Of a stretch of 64,000 bases of DNA, positions 37,301 through 46,414 are shown one piece after another. A model generated the notes under the pieces. That model worked only from the letters and a program-made list of their open reading frames with translations, made no database searches and was not told the DNA's origin. The DNA is from Antilocapra americana (taxonomy: Eukaryota; Chordata; Mammalia; Artiodactyla; Antilocapridae), in contig ML662442.1 in the NCBI GenBank assembly GCA_007570785.1, forward strand, positions 31,639,909 to 31,703,908. Direction: 5' to 3'. Made by a program: the position numbers and the translations under genes. The number at the start of each line of letters is the position of its first letter. The stretch's first letter is position 1.

Positions 37301-39943
37301 ACAGAAATGGAAATAACCAACCTCAACTATCTTAGCAGGATCTTGTTAAGTAAAGCACTACTGAAAGAGAATGTGGTATCGGGAGAGTCCATGTGTATTT
37401 TAGAAGACTAGCGTGCAATCAGGTTACAGAATGGACACAAAGAAGAAACTGTATTACGATCTGTTATAATTCACAACAAATGCAACACTGGGCCAAAAGT
37501 TCTCTGCAAATAGCCAGGCCATCAGTTCTCAAGTCAGGTTAGGTCTATGTGCCTAGGACTATGGCTAGATGAACTGTGCCTCTTCAGCCTCCACAAGGGG
37601 GCCATGATATACTTAACAAAGGCTTCTCTGTCAGCACTCTATCATTTATTTTAAAAATTATATATAATACACTTACTTCATCAACAGCATTGAGTGTTTA
37701 CCAAATCTAATATTCAATGAAATTCAAAATGAGATTAGTGTTCCTTGGCAAACTAATACAAACAAGCTCTCTTTCTTAAACCGAATATGAAAATACTAAA
37801 GTATGAAATCATCAATACATAAGAAAGCTGTAAAAAACAGTACACCTTGCAAATCCTCGAAAGATTCCAAAAGACCAAACACAGAAATAAATGACTCCAA
37901 AGTCTGCTTGCCTTTGCCTTGAGATTTCATACAGAAGTTGACCAAAGTTCCTAAAGAACTATAAATCAGGACAGCTTATTTTAACTTATTTAATGCAACT
38001 GTAAGGGTGCTGATAGGAATTAGAGACAGAATGGCTCAGCTGATACTGAAGAATACTTGAGGCGTCCAAGATTCACAAATTTTCTTTTATTAACTTGGCT
38101 CAGAATTCTCAAGCAGTTTTGCATCTGACAAGCATTTCACATACCCAACTATATCAGAGCCTAGTACAATTTGAAAGAATCATCCAATTATTTTAGGGTT
38201 AAAATGTACCACTTTTACAAATGTTTATAAAGCACAATATTTAATGAGTATAGCTTACATCCAAAGAAATGAGAAGAGCCCATCTTGTGCTTTCTTAGGT
38301 CTGCCTATACTGTGCTCGTGCCTGTCCCACTTCCAATGTATCAGAAATGACCAAACGTCTCGATTAAGACTATATCCAACAACTGACCCTATATTCTGTT
38401 TTATTTAGACATTGATACATAAGCAATGATAGAGAAGGGAGCCAGACTCCATACACACTCACCCAGGTAATGACACTCTCAAACCCCTCTTCACTCATGC
38501 CCTTAATATCCTCACAGCACAGCTGTACTGCTGGTGAGAGAGAACATGAACAGGACTGGAACTATACAGGGATAGCTGAGAGACATAAGCCTGTTGGCAA
38601 AGCAGAACAAAATTTGCTACCATTGCAAGCAGTGACCAAAGGGTAGAGCTAAGAAAACTAAGCTAAACAATGACAAGGGAGAGGAGTTGGAGTTTATGAG
38701 TTAAATAACATTACCTCACACTCTGAATTCTGACAATCAGTGATGGACAACACTCAAAGGATGGGGTAAGGTAGGTAAGTCCCACAAACCTAGGCTATAC
38801 TCACTCATATTGGCTTTATTAAATCACCTCTCAAAACCTGAGTGTAAAGTGAGAGAAGCCACACTGATATGCTTATCTTGCAGCATTTCCAGAATCATCA
38901 GAAGGATGGTTTACTACGGAAGAATTCTCTTCCTTGAAAATATACCTAATGAACTTCTCATTACCATTTTACATTAGCCCAACTTACCAAGCAATCTTCT
39001 GTTCCCCATCAAACCAGCTGGAGCTGAACCCCAGTCCCAGACCTAACTCTTAGTACCAGTCCTGCTACTAACTTGCTGGCCAACCCGGAGCCAACCACTT
39101 GCCTTTCCTGAGCCTCCACTACCTTGCTTCTAGCAAGAGAGGAAGCCAGGCCAGATGACGTCTAATATCCTACTACAAGTCTAACCACCTGTGATCTTAC
39201 AGTGGACCTGAAATTTGAGCCAACTCATTCATTGGGCAATCTGCAGAATGTCAGAACATAAAAAGAAAAAAAAAAAAAAAAAGAAGAAGAGAAGAGAAAA
39301 ACGACAAACTTCAGGGACAAGACTACTCTCAAAACTGATCCTGGGTAACTGAGAATTCTGAATCCCACAATCTTTAAAACGCCAAATATGAGAAAACAGC
39401 CTGAATAATGGTGAAAATGTGAAAACTGACACTTAATGCGGCTCTGGAAAGACTACTCCCACTCGCAGTACTTCTATTCGTGTATTTCACTAAACCTCGC
39501 GCTGCTGTTAGGTCAGGTCAGTTGAGTCTCTCAGTCGTGTCCGACTCTTTGCGACCCCCATGGACTGCAGCGACACGAAAACCAAAGTGCACCCGACTGA
39601 ATTCCAGGCCTGACACTCCAGGGACCTTGCTAGCCTCGCCCGGACTTTCAGATTTCAAGGAACTAGCGGAGAAGAGAGAACAGCCGTGGAGTTAGTAGTA
39701 AATGCCTGATCCCTCCAAGAGAAGAGCTAGAGTAGAGAGTGGCGAGCGAGGTGGCCACGCGGCCTGGCTGTTCCCTTCTCCGTCCTGGCCCGGGATGTCG
39801 AGGGCCGTGGAGGCGGCGGCCCGTCCCACCCCACCCCGGGTAGCTGCGGGCCTGCGGCCGCGGAAGTCACCTGTGAACGAGTCAGGGTAGATGGACTCCA
39901 GAGCCTCCAGCTCGTTGCGCTGCTCCTCGCCGTAATCTGTCAT
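22213..39943 (-). CDS. RWDD1: RWD domain-containing protein 1, seven coding exons
   Basis: The coding sequence is complement(join(22213..22334, 24420..24482, 24985..25117, 25806..25949, 28205..28335, 31790..31855, 39871..39943)): 732 bases, 243 residues, the same length as the human protein. Every junction has GT/AG splice sites and the frame is kept throughout. Residues 10 to about 110 form the RWD domain, with its hallmark YPDEAP at 60-65. Residues about 115-180 are a charged helical, probably coiled-coil stretch ([19 protein letters not shown]). The end is strongly acidic ([19 protein letters not shown]). Known role: RWDD1 (also DFRP2) binds and stabilises the GTPase DRG2 in the cytosol. 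Transcription runs leftward from a CpG island. The start is the ATG at 39943-39941, followed at once by the family N-terminus [20 protein letters not shown]. No damage is seen. Confidence 0.97.
22335..24419 (-). other. RWDD1: RWDD1 intron 6
   Basis: 2.1 kb. The only recognisable content is an L2 3' end near 23800-23945, listed separately. The rest shows nothing I can name. Confidence 0.7.
23800..23945 (+). repeat. L2 3' end
   Basis: 'ctccgtgagggcagggactt', 'cagtgcccaggacaatgcc' and 'gcaatagatatttgtgg' follow the L2 3' end in order. Antisense to RWDD1. Confidence 0.7.
24420..24482 (-). CDS. RWDD1: RWDD1 coding exon 6
   Basis: 63 bases, residues 183-203 ([20 protein letters not shown]). Acceptor TTTTAG, donor GTAAGA. 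Human has Lys where this copy has Arg at the start of the exon. Confidence 0.95.
24483..24984 (-). other. RWDD1: RWDD1 intron 5
   Basis: 502 bases, AT-rich, no recognisable repeat. Confidence 0.7.
24985..25117 (-). CDS. RWDD1: RWDD1 coding exon 5
   Basis: Residues 139-182 ([20 protein letters not shown] and onward). Acceptor CCTAAG, donor GTATGA. The open frame runs past both splice sites into intron, so the 85-codon frame there is longer than the exon. Confidence 0.95.
25118..25805 (-). other. RWDD1: RWDD1 intron 4
   Basis: 688 bases, AT-rich, no recognisable repeat. Confidence 0.7.
25806..25949 (-). CDS. RWDD1: RWDD1 coding exon 4
   Basis: 48 whole codons, residues 91-138: the end of the RWD domain ([18 protein letters not shown]) and the Lys/Glu-rich helix. 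Acceptor CATAG, donor GTATA, phase 0 at both ends, so skipping it would keep the frame. Confidence 0.95.
26129..26278 (+). mobile_element. BovB 3' end fragment
   Basis: 150 bases from 'acagaggatgagatggttgg' to the terminal 'ctgaactgaactgatg'. Antisense to RWDD1 and directly followed by a TG repeat. Confidence 0.88.
26277..26364 (+). repeat. (TG)n/(TA) compound microsatellite
   Basis: Runs of TG broken three times by 'tacatatg' motifs. It starts exactly at the end of the BovB copy, and so probably grew from the element's tail. Confidence 0.9.
26374..26553 (-). mobile_element. Bov-tA SINE
   Basis: Reverse-strand copy: 'gctcagttgtgtccaattct' up to 'gagccatcagggaagccc'. In the sense orientation relative to RWDD1. 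Confidence 0.92.
27922..27973 (+). repeat. 26-bp tandem duplication
   Basis: Two adjacent copies of a 26-base unit (starts ctttttatcacctaaa, ends gtcacaggg) with one A/G difference. In RWDD1 intron 3. Confidence 0.9.
28205..28335 (-). CDS. RWDD1: RWDD1 coding exon 3
   Basis: Residues 47-90, with the RWD motif YPDEAP. Acceptor TTTAG, donor GTAAGG. Small differences from human (FAQLNLED for FSQENLED) are as expected for an ortholog. Confidence 0.95.
28961..30217 (-). mobile_element. BovB (RTE LINE), 3' 1.26 kb
   Basis: The 3' end (ttcagttcagttcagtcact) is at the low coordinate and the copy is cut at its 5' side near 30217. It holds the second half of the reverse transcriptase and the 3' UTR; the endonuclease and first part of the RT are missing. 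It lies in sense orientation inside RWDD1 intron 2. Confidence 0.95.
29174..30204 (-). pseudogene. BovB reverse transcriptase fragment, frameshifted
   Basis: Two frames make up the RT: 29644-30204 ([20 protein letters not shown], then '[13 protein letters not shown]', '[15 protein letters not shown]' and FADD near residue 158) and 29174-29617 (ending [20 protein letters not shown]). A break between 29618 and 29643 separates them. The catalytic Asp pair is present, but the N-terminal endonuclease is absent, so this copy cannot move on its own. Confidence 0.92.
30804..30819. repeat. 16-bp perfect palindrome
   Basis: gatactttaaagtatc equals its own reverse complement. A related 'gtatctttaaagtatc' lies about 35 bases before it. 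AT-rich chance origin is likely. Confidence 0.6.
31790..31855 (-). CDS. RWDD1: RWDD1 coding exon 2
   Basis: 66 bases, residues 25-46 ([20 protein letters not shown]). Acceptor TGCAG, donor GTAAGT. Too short to show as a long frame; found from the protein continuity between exons 1 and 3. Confidence 0.95.
33268..33640 (+). repeat. MIR SINE split by an unidentified insert
   Basis: 'cgctaacatttattgagcat' (33268-33375) is the MIR 5' part, and 'gacttttacagatgtggaaa' to 'aactaggaactggcagg' (33545-33640) is the 3' part. About 170 bases between them do not belong to MIR. Confidence 0.6.
34575..34945 (+). repeat. L2 LINE 3' fragment
   Basis: 'ggtctgggccctgcatacgt', 'cattctatacatacctcctt' and 'gactgagctcctaacagcac' follow the L2 3' region in order. 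Confidence 0.65.
35343..35552 (-). mobile_element. Bov-tA SINE, left arm of a head-to-head pair
   Basis: Complete reverse copy from 'tgctcagttgtgtccaatgc' to the head at 'gcgccatctgggaagc'. Its head abuts the head of the next, oppositely oriented copy. Confidence 0.9.
35548..35685 (+). mobile_element. Bov-tA SINE, right arm, internally deleted
   Basis: Starts with the head 'ctccctggtgg', then jumps directly to the 'tcccctggagaagag' block, losing the tRNA-like middle, and ends at 'ggctgagtgactaac'. Confidence 0.88.
35690..35795 (+). repeat. MIR fragment
   Basis: 'taaggaagctaaggcttaga' and 'gaggttatatgatgtgtcca' follow the MIR 3' part. It lies just after the SINE pair. Confidence 0.6.
36495..36798 (+). 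mobile_element. BovB 3' fragment with target-site duplication
   Basis: A 5' truncated BovB from 'tcaatcctaaaggaaatc' to 'cgactgaaaaacaacaa'. It is flanked by perfect 12-base direct repeats taaagagaccag at 36483-36494 and 36799-36810, proof of a single retrotransposition event. Antisense to RWDD1. Confidence 0.93.
37591..37605 (+). promoter_or_regulatory. Weak CTCF-like motif
   Basis: ccacaagggggccat fits the CTCF core except for A at the usual pyrimidine position. In RWDD1 intron 1. Confidence 0.25.
39258..39300 (+). repeat. A-rich/GAA simple repeat
   Basis: A run of 18 or more A followed by agaagaagagaagagaaa. It could be the worn tail of a retroelement, but no body is visible before it. 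Confidence 0.7.
39511..39571 (-). mobile_element. Short Bov-tA/BovB tail fragment
   Basis: 'tctctcagtcgtgtccgact' and 'ccatggactgcag' are the reverse-strand SINE end. It is only about 60 bases long, at the edge of the RWDD1 CpG island. Confidence 0.75.
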
Positions 39944-40480
39944 CGCGGCCCTCGCTGCAGCCCATGGATCGCCCAGACACCCAGGCGGCGTGTTGCAGCC
40001 CGGACCGCGGCCGCGCCGGGAGCGCAGGCAGCGGCCCGGCGGGCGCAGGCGCAGAGTCCCAGGCGGAGAGGCCTGGGCGCCACAGCCAGGCTGGGCCTGC
40101 TGAGCGACAGCCCCGCGCCGGCCTCCGCCTGCTCCCTAGTTCCGCGTTCGACTCGTCGGGCCTGGCCGTTGGGCTGCCCGTCCCACGCCCGCTCGGAACT
40201 TGCGGGGATGGGGGAGACACCTGGTCTGGCGTTTGCCACAGACGCCTAACGATTGGCTACTGGGCTTTGCAGAGCCAGAACCAGAGCCGCATCCTCGCTC
40301 TACTAGTCTGGTCTGAAGGCCAGCCCCGGGTGCCCGGGAAGGACTGTCTGTTTAGCTGGAGGCGGGACGCTGGGGGCGTCGCTGCACTAGATCGCTTCGG
40401 GTCTCTGGGTGGCGACCCTGTGGCAGCCTCCAGAGGACGGATGTCACGTCCTGGTGCTGACTAGCGGCGTGCCCCAGGTG
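39690..40480. promoter_or_regulatory. RWDD1: CpG island over RWDD1 exon 1 and promoter
   Basis: About 800 bases of high G+C with many CG dinucleotides, in sharp contrast to the AT-rich surroundings. It contains exon 1 (39871-39943) and the upstream region; no TATA box is seen at a suitable distance, as is usual for CpG-island promoters. The start site cannot be placed exactly and is expected within about 100 bases above 39943. Frames on both strands here are products of the base composition. Confidence 0.85.
39871..39943 (-). CDS. RWDD1: RWDD1 coding exon 1
   Basis: Residues 1-24 plus one base, donor CAG|GTGACT, inside a CpG island. The open frame continues 60 codons into intron 1 but that part is not coding. 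Confidence 0.95.
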
Positions 40481-41144
40481 ATTTCTACGTTTCTGGAACC
40501 TCCAAGTTCTCGGCATCCCACAAGACTGTAGAATTCAGTGGGCAGAGGAAGGGTCCAGCGAGCTCGGCCCAGCTTCCGAGTAGCGAGTCAGAGTGGATCT
40601 GGGGGAGAAAGCAAGTGAAAGTCCTGAGATCTTTTGAATTTGTAAAATGAACACGGCAGAATATAGATCTAAATATTTTCTGAGATCGCCTATTTCTGAA
40701 CTGATTAAGGGGGTGTAAGTTTCGGTAACAGTTTTGGTAGGTATTGTCTCCGAAAAATACTCAGAAATTTTGATTTGGGAGAATGAAACTGAAGAAGTAA
40801 TAGTACTTAATACATATACATCTTTTCCCATTCAGTTCATCATAGCAGTTACAGAGAGTTTAAAAAAAAAAAAAAACCTGTAAAGGCACAAACTAAGAAA
40901 ATGGCCAATCATAGTACTTTTATGAAATGAAAGCTAAAGATCCATATATGTGTATAACAAAGGAAGATTCTTAGTTTTTTAATGCAGAAAAATACAAGAA
41001 CATTAAAAGATTTTTCATATTCGTCTGTATTTTTCTTTTTGTTTTTGTATTAAAGCTTAAAGATAAAGGCTCTGAAGTTTTCTCTTGCTAAAATGATGAT
41101 GTCCAATGGACCAGAAGTTATCTTGATATTTTGTTGGGACTTAA
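40481..41144. other. Upstream flank of RWDD1, nothing recognised
   Basis: AT-rich after the island ends, with an A14-type run near 40861. No gene is supported. Confidence 0.5.
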
Positions 41145-41153
41145 TGCCTACTT

Positions 41154-41266
41154 GGCAACCCACTCCAGTTTTCTTGCCTGGAGAATTCCATGGACCGAGG
41201 AGCCTGGCTGGCGAGAGTCATGGGGTAAGAAAGAGTCCGACCTGACTGAGGGACTGACACACCCAC
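41154..41266 (+). mobile_element. Bov-tA SINE 3' half with target-site duplication
   Basis: A 5' truncated copy from 'ggcaacccactccag' to 'gagggactgacac'. The 9-base direct repeat tgcctactt lies at 41145-41153 and 41267-41275. Confidence 0.9.
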
Positions 41267-41275
41267 TGCCTACTT

Positions 41276-43049
41276 AGCAGAAGGATATGTGAAAATGAAC
41301 ATATTCACTTTGGTACTGATTCCTTGTCTTCGGTATTAAAGGTTGATTAGGGCATTGTTTTAAATTTTCAAGAAAAAAATGGGAACTCTTCTGAGGATGG
41401 TAAGAATCACATGAAATACATGAAGTAACTGCAAATACAAGGTGCTTCTTCTGGATATCCTCGGTTTAGGGAAATCCGTAGTTTGTTACTGGAGAAGAAG
41501 GTTCTGTGCAAAGGGGAGAGCCAGTGCTAAGATCCTAAGGTGAGAGACTGCTTGTTATTTTGGAAGCCAGTGTGGCTGGTGCATGGTGAACTGGTGTGGG
41601 AGTTTGCAGATCATGTAGGATCATTGGAAGAGGGACAAAGTCTGAAGGTGTGGAGACCAGTTAGGCCATGGCAATAATCTAAACGAAGACAGTGATGATT
41701 TGGACCAAAGCTATAGGACCAAACAGATTCTGGATATATTTTAAAGGTGTCAGGATTTGATATGGGTTGTAAGAAAAGGATGAGTAAGGGGTGATATTTG
41801 GCAGGAACAGCTGGAAAGATGAAGTTCTTTTGACCAAAATGACAAATAAAGAAGACAGAATGAGTTTGGCAAGAAAGTTGATAGCACCTTAATCCATGGA
41901 TCAAAAAAAAAATGCCAAGTAAAATATTTTTTAATTTCCTAAATGATAATCAAAACACAGGTTATCAAAATAGGTGCACTGAAGCAACCAATTTAAGCTT
42001 AGGAAAAGAAGGTTGGTCACAAGTATCAATCTTGTAAATGGAGTGCCCCTTTACCTGCTTTACTTTTTTATTAACAGAATTTTTGGTAAAATATCATTTT
42101 CAAATCCATTGTATGTTTACTGTAAAATCTTCCTATTTCAGGATGCTCGAGTGGTTCTTTAATTTTTAATACTAAAAATAACTTCCAGTGCTAATGTAAG
42201 CAAGAGAACTCACTTCCAAATCTTTGTGTCACCTATTTGGGCATCATTAAGCATTTTTGGTTGATTTCTAATTTCCTTTTGACACAGACACTTCACAGAA
42301 CACCCACCTGAAAGTGGGTGATTTTTATGAGACAGACTGGCTTTCTTTCAGTGTCTCATTTTTGAATTTGTAGTTAAAGATGTTACAGGATAAGTGTGCT
42401 TCAAGCTCTGCAGACAGGTAAACGATATAGTGGAGCCAAGCATCATGGGATCTGAAGCCAGAAGTGAGAAGCCCAGCCTTAGCACTAAACTTTACAGGTT
42501 ATATAAACTTTTAAGATCATTCGAATAACATGAAACAATGTATGTGAAAGCACACTGCAAATTCTCAAATAGGTTATCAGTATTAGAAATATATAGAAAT
42601 ATGTATATATTCCTCTGAAGTAGTTCTTTCTCTTCTCTGTTAATCTTTATTGCTAAAGAAAAGTGTTTGTGAGAGATTCATTGTATCATTTGTGGTTTTT
42701 TTCTGCAAAAAATGCAAAGTCACAGTTGCTACTTCCAAATATTAGCAGTCTTCAAAATATGGTTTGAAGTTTATTTTTGCTTTTCTGTGCTTATGAGTTT
42801 TTTAGGCCATCTCACTTTTCTCAGAGGTGCAGAATTGAGAATTCCCGATTTAAAGGTTAATCTTAATTCTCATACAGTTCATGTGGCTAATGTTTCATTT
42901 AGTCAGGTGTCTCAAAGACTCATTACCCTCGTAAGTGCAAACACCCATATGAAATTCTGATTCTGAGAGTTCCTCTGAATGGTAGTAAATCTCCGAATCA
43001 CTTCAGCCTAACTAATCTTCCTGACTGACTCAACATAAAAGGACCGGGG
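41276..43049. other. Intergenic, nothing recognised
   Basis: No gene is supported. Frames of 97 (minus strand, 41611) and 82 codons (plus strand, 42712) have no family pattern. Confidence 0.45.
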
Positions 43050-43595
43050 TGATCCTGTTACATTGTAAATCAGGTCATGTTACTCTTTCGCTCATGACTG
43101 CTCCCTCCCCATCTCAGATTAAAGGCCCATGTGTTGAACAGTATAAACTCTGTAGAATCTGGCTTCCAGACCATCACCTGCACCTCGCAATTTCTCTGAC
43201 CTTACCTCCTGTTACTCTGCCACCTATTCTGTGCTTCAGCCTCACTAGCCTCCTTGCTGTTCCTCAAATATGCAAGACAGGCTGTCCTGCAAAGGGACTT
43301 CCTGTTCTCTCTGTCTGAAATGCTCTTCCTCTCATGCCCACATGGTCTACTCCCTCATCTCCTTGGAATCTTCATGTGTAACTTTTCAATGAGGCTACCT
43401 CAACCACTGTACTTAAAGTTACAGCCACTATTGATTCCCTTTATCCTATTCTATTTTTCTCAAACACTTTAAAATTACACTATGTATTATGTTTATTCTA
43501 TTAGAATGTAAATTCCACAGGGTCAGTGTTGTACTTTATGATATAGGGTAGTGCCTGACACAGAATAGGCACTCAAAAAGTATATATATTCTCTG
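43050..43595 (+). repeat. L2 LINE 3' region
   Basis: A long ordered match to the L2 3' end: 'gaccatcacctgcacctcgc', 'gctgttcctcaaatatgc', 'cccacatggtctactccctc', 'tagaatgtaaattccacagg', 'tagtgcctgacacagaatag' and 'gcactcaaaaagtatat'. Open frames here are L2 remnants, not genes. Confidence 0.75.
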
Positions 43596-43649
43596 AAGGA
43601 GTGAATCCTATTAATTCATAACATGGTATGGTTCTAAAAGCACTGGACC

Positions 43650-43770
43650 AGGGAGTTATAAAACTATTGCCCTTCTTTACAATTGAATTACCATATGTGT
43701 TTGGATAAGACACATTCTCTCTGGGTCTCAGCTTCCCCATCTGTGAAATGGGGTAGTTGGGCAAAAATTG
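43650..43770 (+). repeat. MIR fragment
   Basis: 'gggtctcagcttccccatct' and 'gtgaaatggggtagttg' are typical MIR text. Confidence 0.65.
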
Positions 43771-44569
43771 TCTTTGTGATGCTTTCTATGTGTAAGAATC
43801 AATGATTCCTCAAGATCATGTATATACTGAAGATAGTTGTGTGAAATCAGACTTCAAAGTTAGTGGTTAACATCTCTGACCCAAGGTGCCACAGCCACAA
43901 GAGTGGTATCTGTGGGTGGAGTTGTTATTTTCCTAACACCCTTGACCCTAATGTTCTTGAACCAAATAACACGATGGGGGCCTCCGTTCTGGAGAACAAC
44001 AAAGTAGGGACAATGTGAGTTTTAAGCGGGCTGCACTTCCAACATTACCTTGCATATAAGGATAACGTATAAAGTGGATAGACAGAAACAGTATCTGTAC
44101 ATGTTCCTTTTCTCCCACCTAGTAATAACCATTTCAACCATTTGTTCTCTGATATTTTTTCTCCTCTTATTCTTCCTCCCTCTTCTCTCTCTCTGTCCCA
44201 CACACACATATGCATTCATAGGTACATGCACTTTGCTTTGGACTTGAAAGGGACTGAGTAGAAAAGGAAGAAAGAAAATAAAGACGCAAAAAAGGTGTGG
44301 AAGAAAATAGGGTTAGTGAAATGCAAGATGATTGTTTTAATGTATGGAGGCTAAAATGGAAAGCTAGAATTTAAGTCAGATTACGTTTTTGGCTTCCTGA
44401 AAGAAAATATAGTGAAGGTTGAGCCAGGGATGCCCCAAGGTTTGTGCAAGGTCCCAGGCAAACATTTCTGTGGGATCCTAGGCTATACAATAAGTAATGA
44501 TATTAAAAGATGTATTTTAAAAATTCATGAGCTCATGTAACATCCAGTGGTTAACTGATGCAGAATAAT
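43771..44569. other. Intergenic, nothing recognised
   Basis: Contains a short (CT)n/(CA)n stretch at about 44175-44210. No gene is supported. Confidence 0.45.
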
Positions 44570-45715
44570 AAAGAGAGACACACATTAGTTTACTGTTTAA
44601 TCAGTGTCCATACACCATCCCTTCCTGCTCAGGTTGAACACCCATCTCTTCCTGTTCTTTATTGTCAGATAAACTGGTTCCATCTAATTTCATATCTCCT
44701 ACAATGACTTTTTAAAACATAGCAGCGCTGTTACTATTTTCAATACCACTGCTCTTTGTAATTTCTACGGAAACAATATAGTTCTTGCCTCTGCAGTAGT
44801 CTAATACCATTTCACAGGCGACATCATTATTCATTAACTCCATCATCGTGGAGCTGCTCCTGAACACTGGCTTCCAACGATTTTCTTGAAGAATGTATTC
44901 TAGATGATGTCCACAAATACAATTCTTACTCAGGATATGCAGGAAAGCGTGAATGATTATTTGTTTTCCAGTCACGTTAAATTTACCATCTTCCGGAAAT
45001 GTCTTGATTTCTTTGGGCCATAATCACTGCATCCCTAGTCTGGGATCTGTTTTGGAGTTGGATGCACGCAGCCTTCCACACAGAGCCACCAGCTGGGAGG
45101 ACCAGACAGGAATCTGCAGCGGAGCCAGAACTAGGGTCCCTGTGGCATGCAAGGAAGGAGTGAGGGAGGGAGGAGGGAGGGGGATTCTGGAAGGGAAACA
45201 TATGTATACCCATGGCCGATTCATGTCAATGTATGGCAAAACCAACACAATAATGTAAAGAAAATTTTTTAAAAAATAATTAATTAATTTAAAAAAAAAA
45301 AGGAAGGAGTTGACCCACCCGGTAGAGCACAGCGTCACCACCCCGTCAGCAGCCAGAGAGGACAGCGATCGGAAGGGCCTCTGAGTCCTTGTTGCCGCCG
45401 CCCCCCACCCAACCACCCACGCGCCCACTCTCACGCGCCCACTCTCACCCACTGCCTGGTCAGAGGCGGGCATCCGGCGCCCAGTCCACCCTGAGCGTCC
45501 GCGGTGCTGCGCACGGGGGGCCGCCGCCACGGCCAACTCGGACGCTGTAGCCGGAAGCTGGCACCTCTCTGATCGAAATACCCGGGCACCCCACGCTCGG
45601 GAAAGAGGGTCGGAGAGCGCACAAAAATAAAGAAACCGGCCCAAGCGGTCGGGTCCCGGAAAATCTCCAAGACTGAACTCAAAACGTAGAGCTCACTAAC
45701 CACAGGCAGCACGGA
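44570..45715 (-). pseudogene. Split minus-strand retrocopy-like segment, parent not recognised
   Basis: Read on the minus strand: a GC- and CpG-rich leader (45715-45311), an inserted L1 tail (45162-45299), and then a coding-like stretch. The main frame starts after an in-frame TGA near 45032, includes FPEDGKFNVTGKQIIIHAFL, HHLEYILQENRWKPVFR and DYCRGKNYIVSVEITKS, meets a TAA near 44714, and stays open in the same frame for about 36 more codons (MKLDGTSLSDNKEQEEMG) to a TGA near 44604. Stops inside an otherwise protein-like frame, a CpG leader joined without introns, and AATAAA further on point to a processed copy of an mRNA. I cannot name the parent. A lone exon with its own CpG promoter is the alternative. 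No clear poly(A) tail or outer target-site duplication was found. Confidence 0.5.
45162..45299 (+). mobile_element. 5' truncated L1, only the last 138 bases, with target-site duplication
   Basis: Holds the G-rich 3' UTR tract, then 'gggaaacatatgtatacc' and 'aatgtatggcaaaacc', matching the end of the L1 at 4668-4760, and an A-rich tail. It is flanked by perfect 11-base direct repeats aaggaaggagt at 45151-45161 and 45300-45310. It interrupts the retrocopy-like segment. Confidence 0.93.
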
Positions 45716-46414
45716 AATGCATACTTTCTCCAGTTTTTTGTTCTGACTCTGCTCGTAATAACTTGGATGGTCTTTGCTTTTCTCTTTATCTTCCCTGCAA
45801 AATAAAGGCCTTTCTCACAGTACTCTTGGGATCCATTAAATCATAATGGAGTAAAGATGTTTGACATCAACAGAACTATATGTTATTCTCTATCTCAAAA
45901 GCAGCTTTCTCAAATTCAAGTTATCTCCAAGGGAAAGAATGGCAAGCGTGAACTTACTAGCCAACTATTCTTAATTTATGAAATTTAAATAATAAATAAA
46001 GCACCACATGGATCAGAATTAGTTTTGTTCCCGTTGGCATTTGTTTTCCTACATTTTAAATGCTGGATTATATCCACAATATGTCATAGAGTATAACATA
46101 TGGTTCTGTTGATGTCATTAATTGGCAAGAACACAAGACAAATGTAATTTAAATATTTTTATTTGGATTAAAACATCGATAGAAGCATTAAATGTATAGT
46201 CAGCTGTTATTTTAGCACTTTAGAACATCTTTAGAATATTTTATATTTTTAAATTATATTATAAATATATTTGTTTTCCTAGAGCAGCGGTTGCCTAGGG
46301 CAGAGTATCAATGCATAAATGCTTATTCTAGAAAGTACCTGAAGAGGCCTTAATCCAAAGCATGTCACTCATGACAGGATTATGGAGTCATAAACTCCTG
46401 AAATGTATTGATAC
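45716..46414. other. Intergenic, nothing recognised
   Basis: AT-rich, no gene or nameable repeat. Confidence 0.45.

Larger units (their letters stand above)
31856..39870 (-). other. RWDD1: RWDD1 intron 1
   Basis: 8 kb. Holds a split MIR (33268-33640), an L2 end (34575-34945), a head-to-head Bov-tA pair (35343-35685), a MIR piece (35690-35795), a BovB tail with target-site duplication (36495-36798) and a short SINE/BovB tail at 39511-39571. The stretches 31856-33267, 35796-36482 and 36811-39510 show nothing nameable. Confidence 0.65.

Noticed and set aside
39964..40464. 166-codon plus-strand frame as a gene
   Set aside because: It lies in a CpG island, where stop codons are rare by composition. 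No protein family resemblance; kept only as a weak finding.
43049..43472. Overlapping plus-strand frames of 89 and 72 codons
   Set aside because: They fall in an L2 3' fragment and show no independent coding features.
45024..45644. 206-codon minus-strand frame as an intact gene
   Set aside because: It runs through a GC-rich leader and straight across an inserted L1 tail with target-site duplication, so it cannot be an evolved coding unit.
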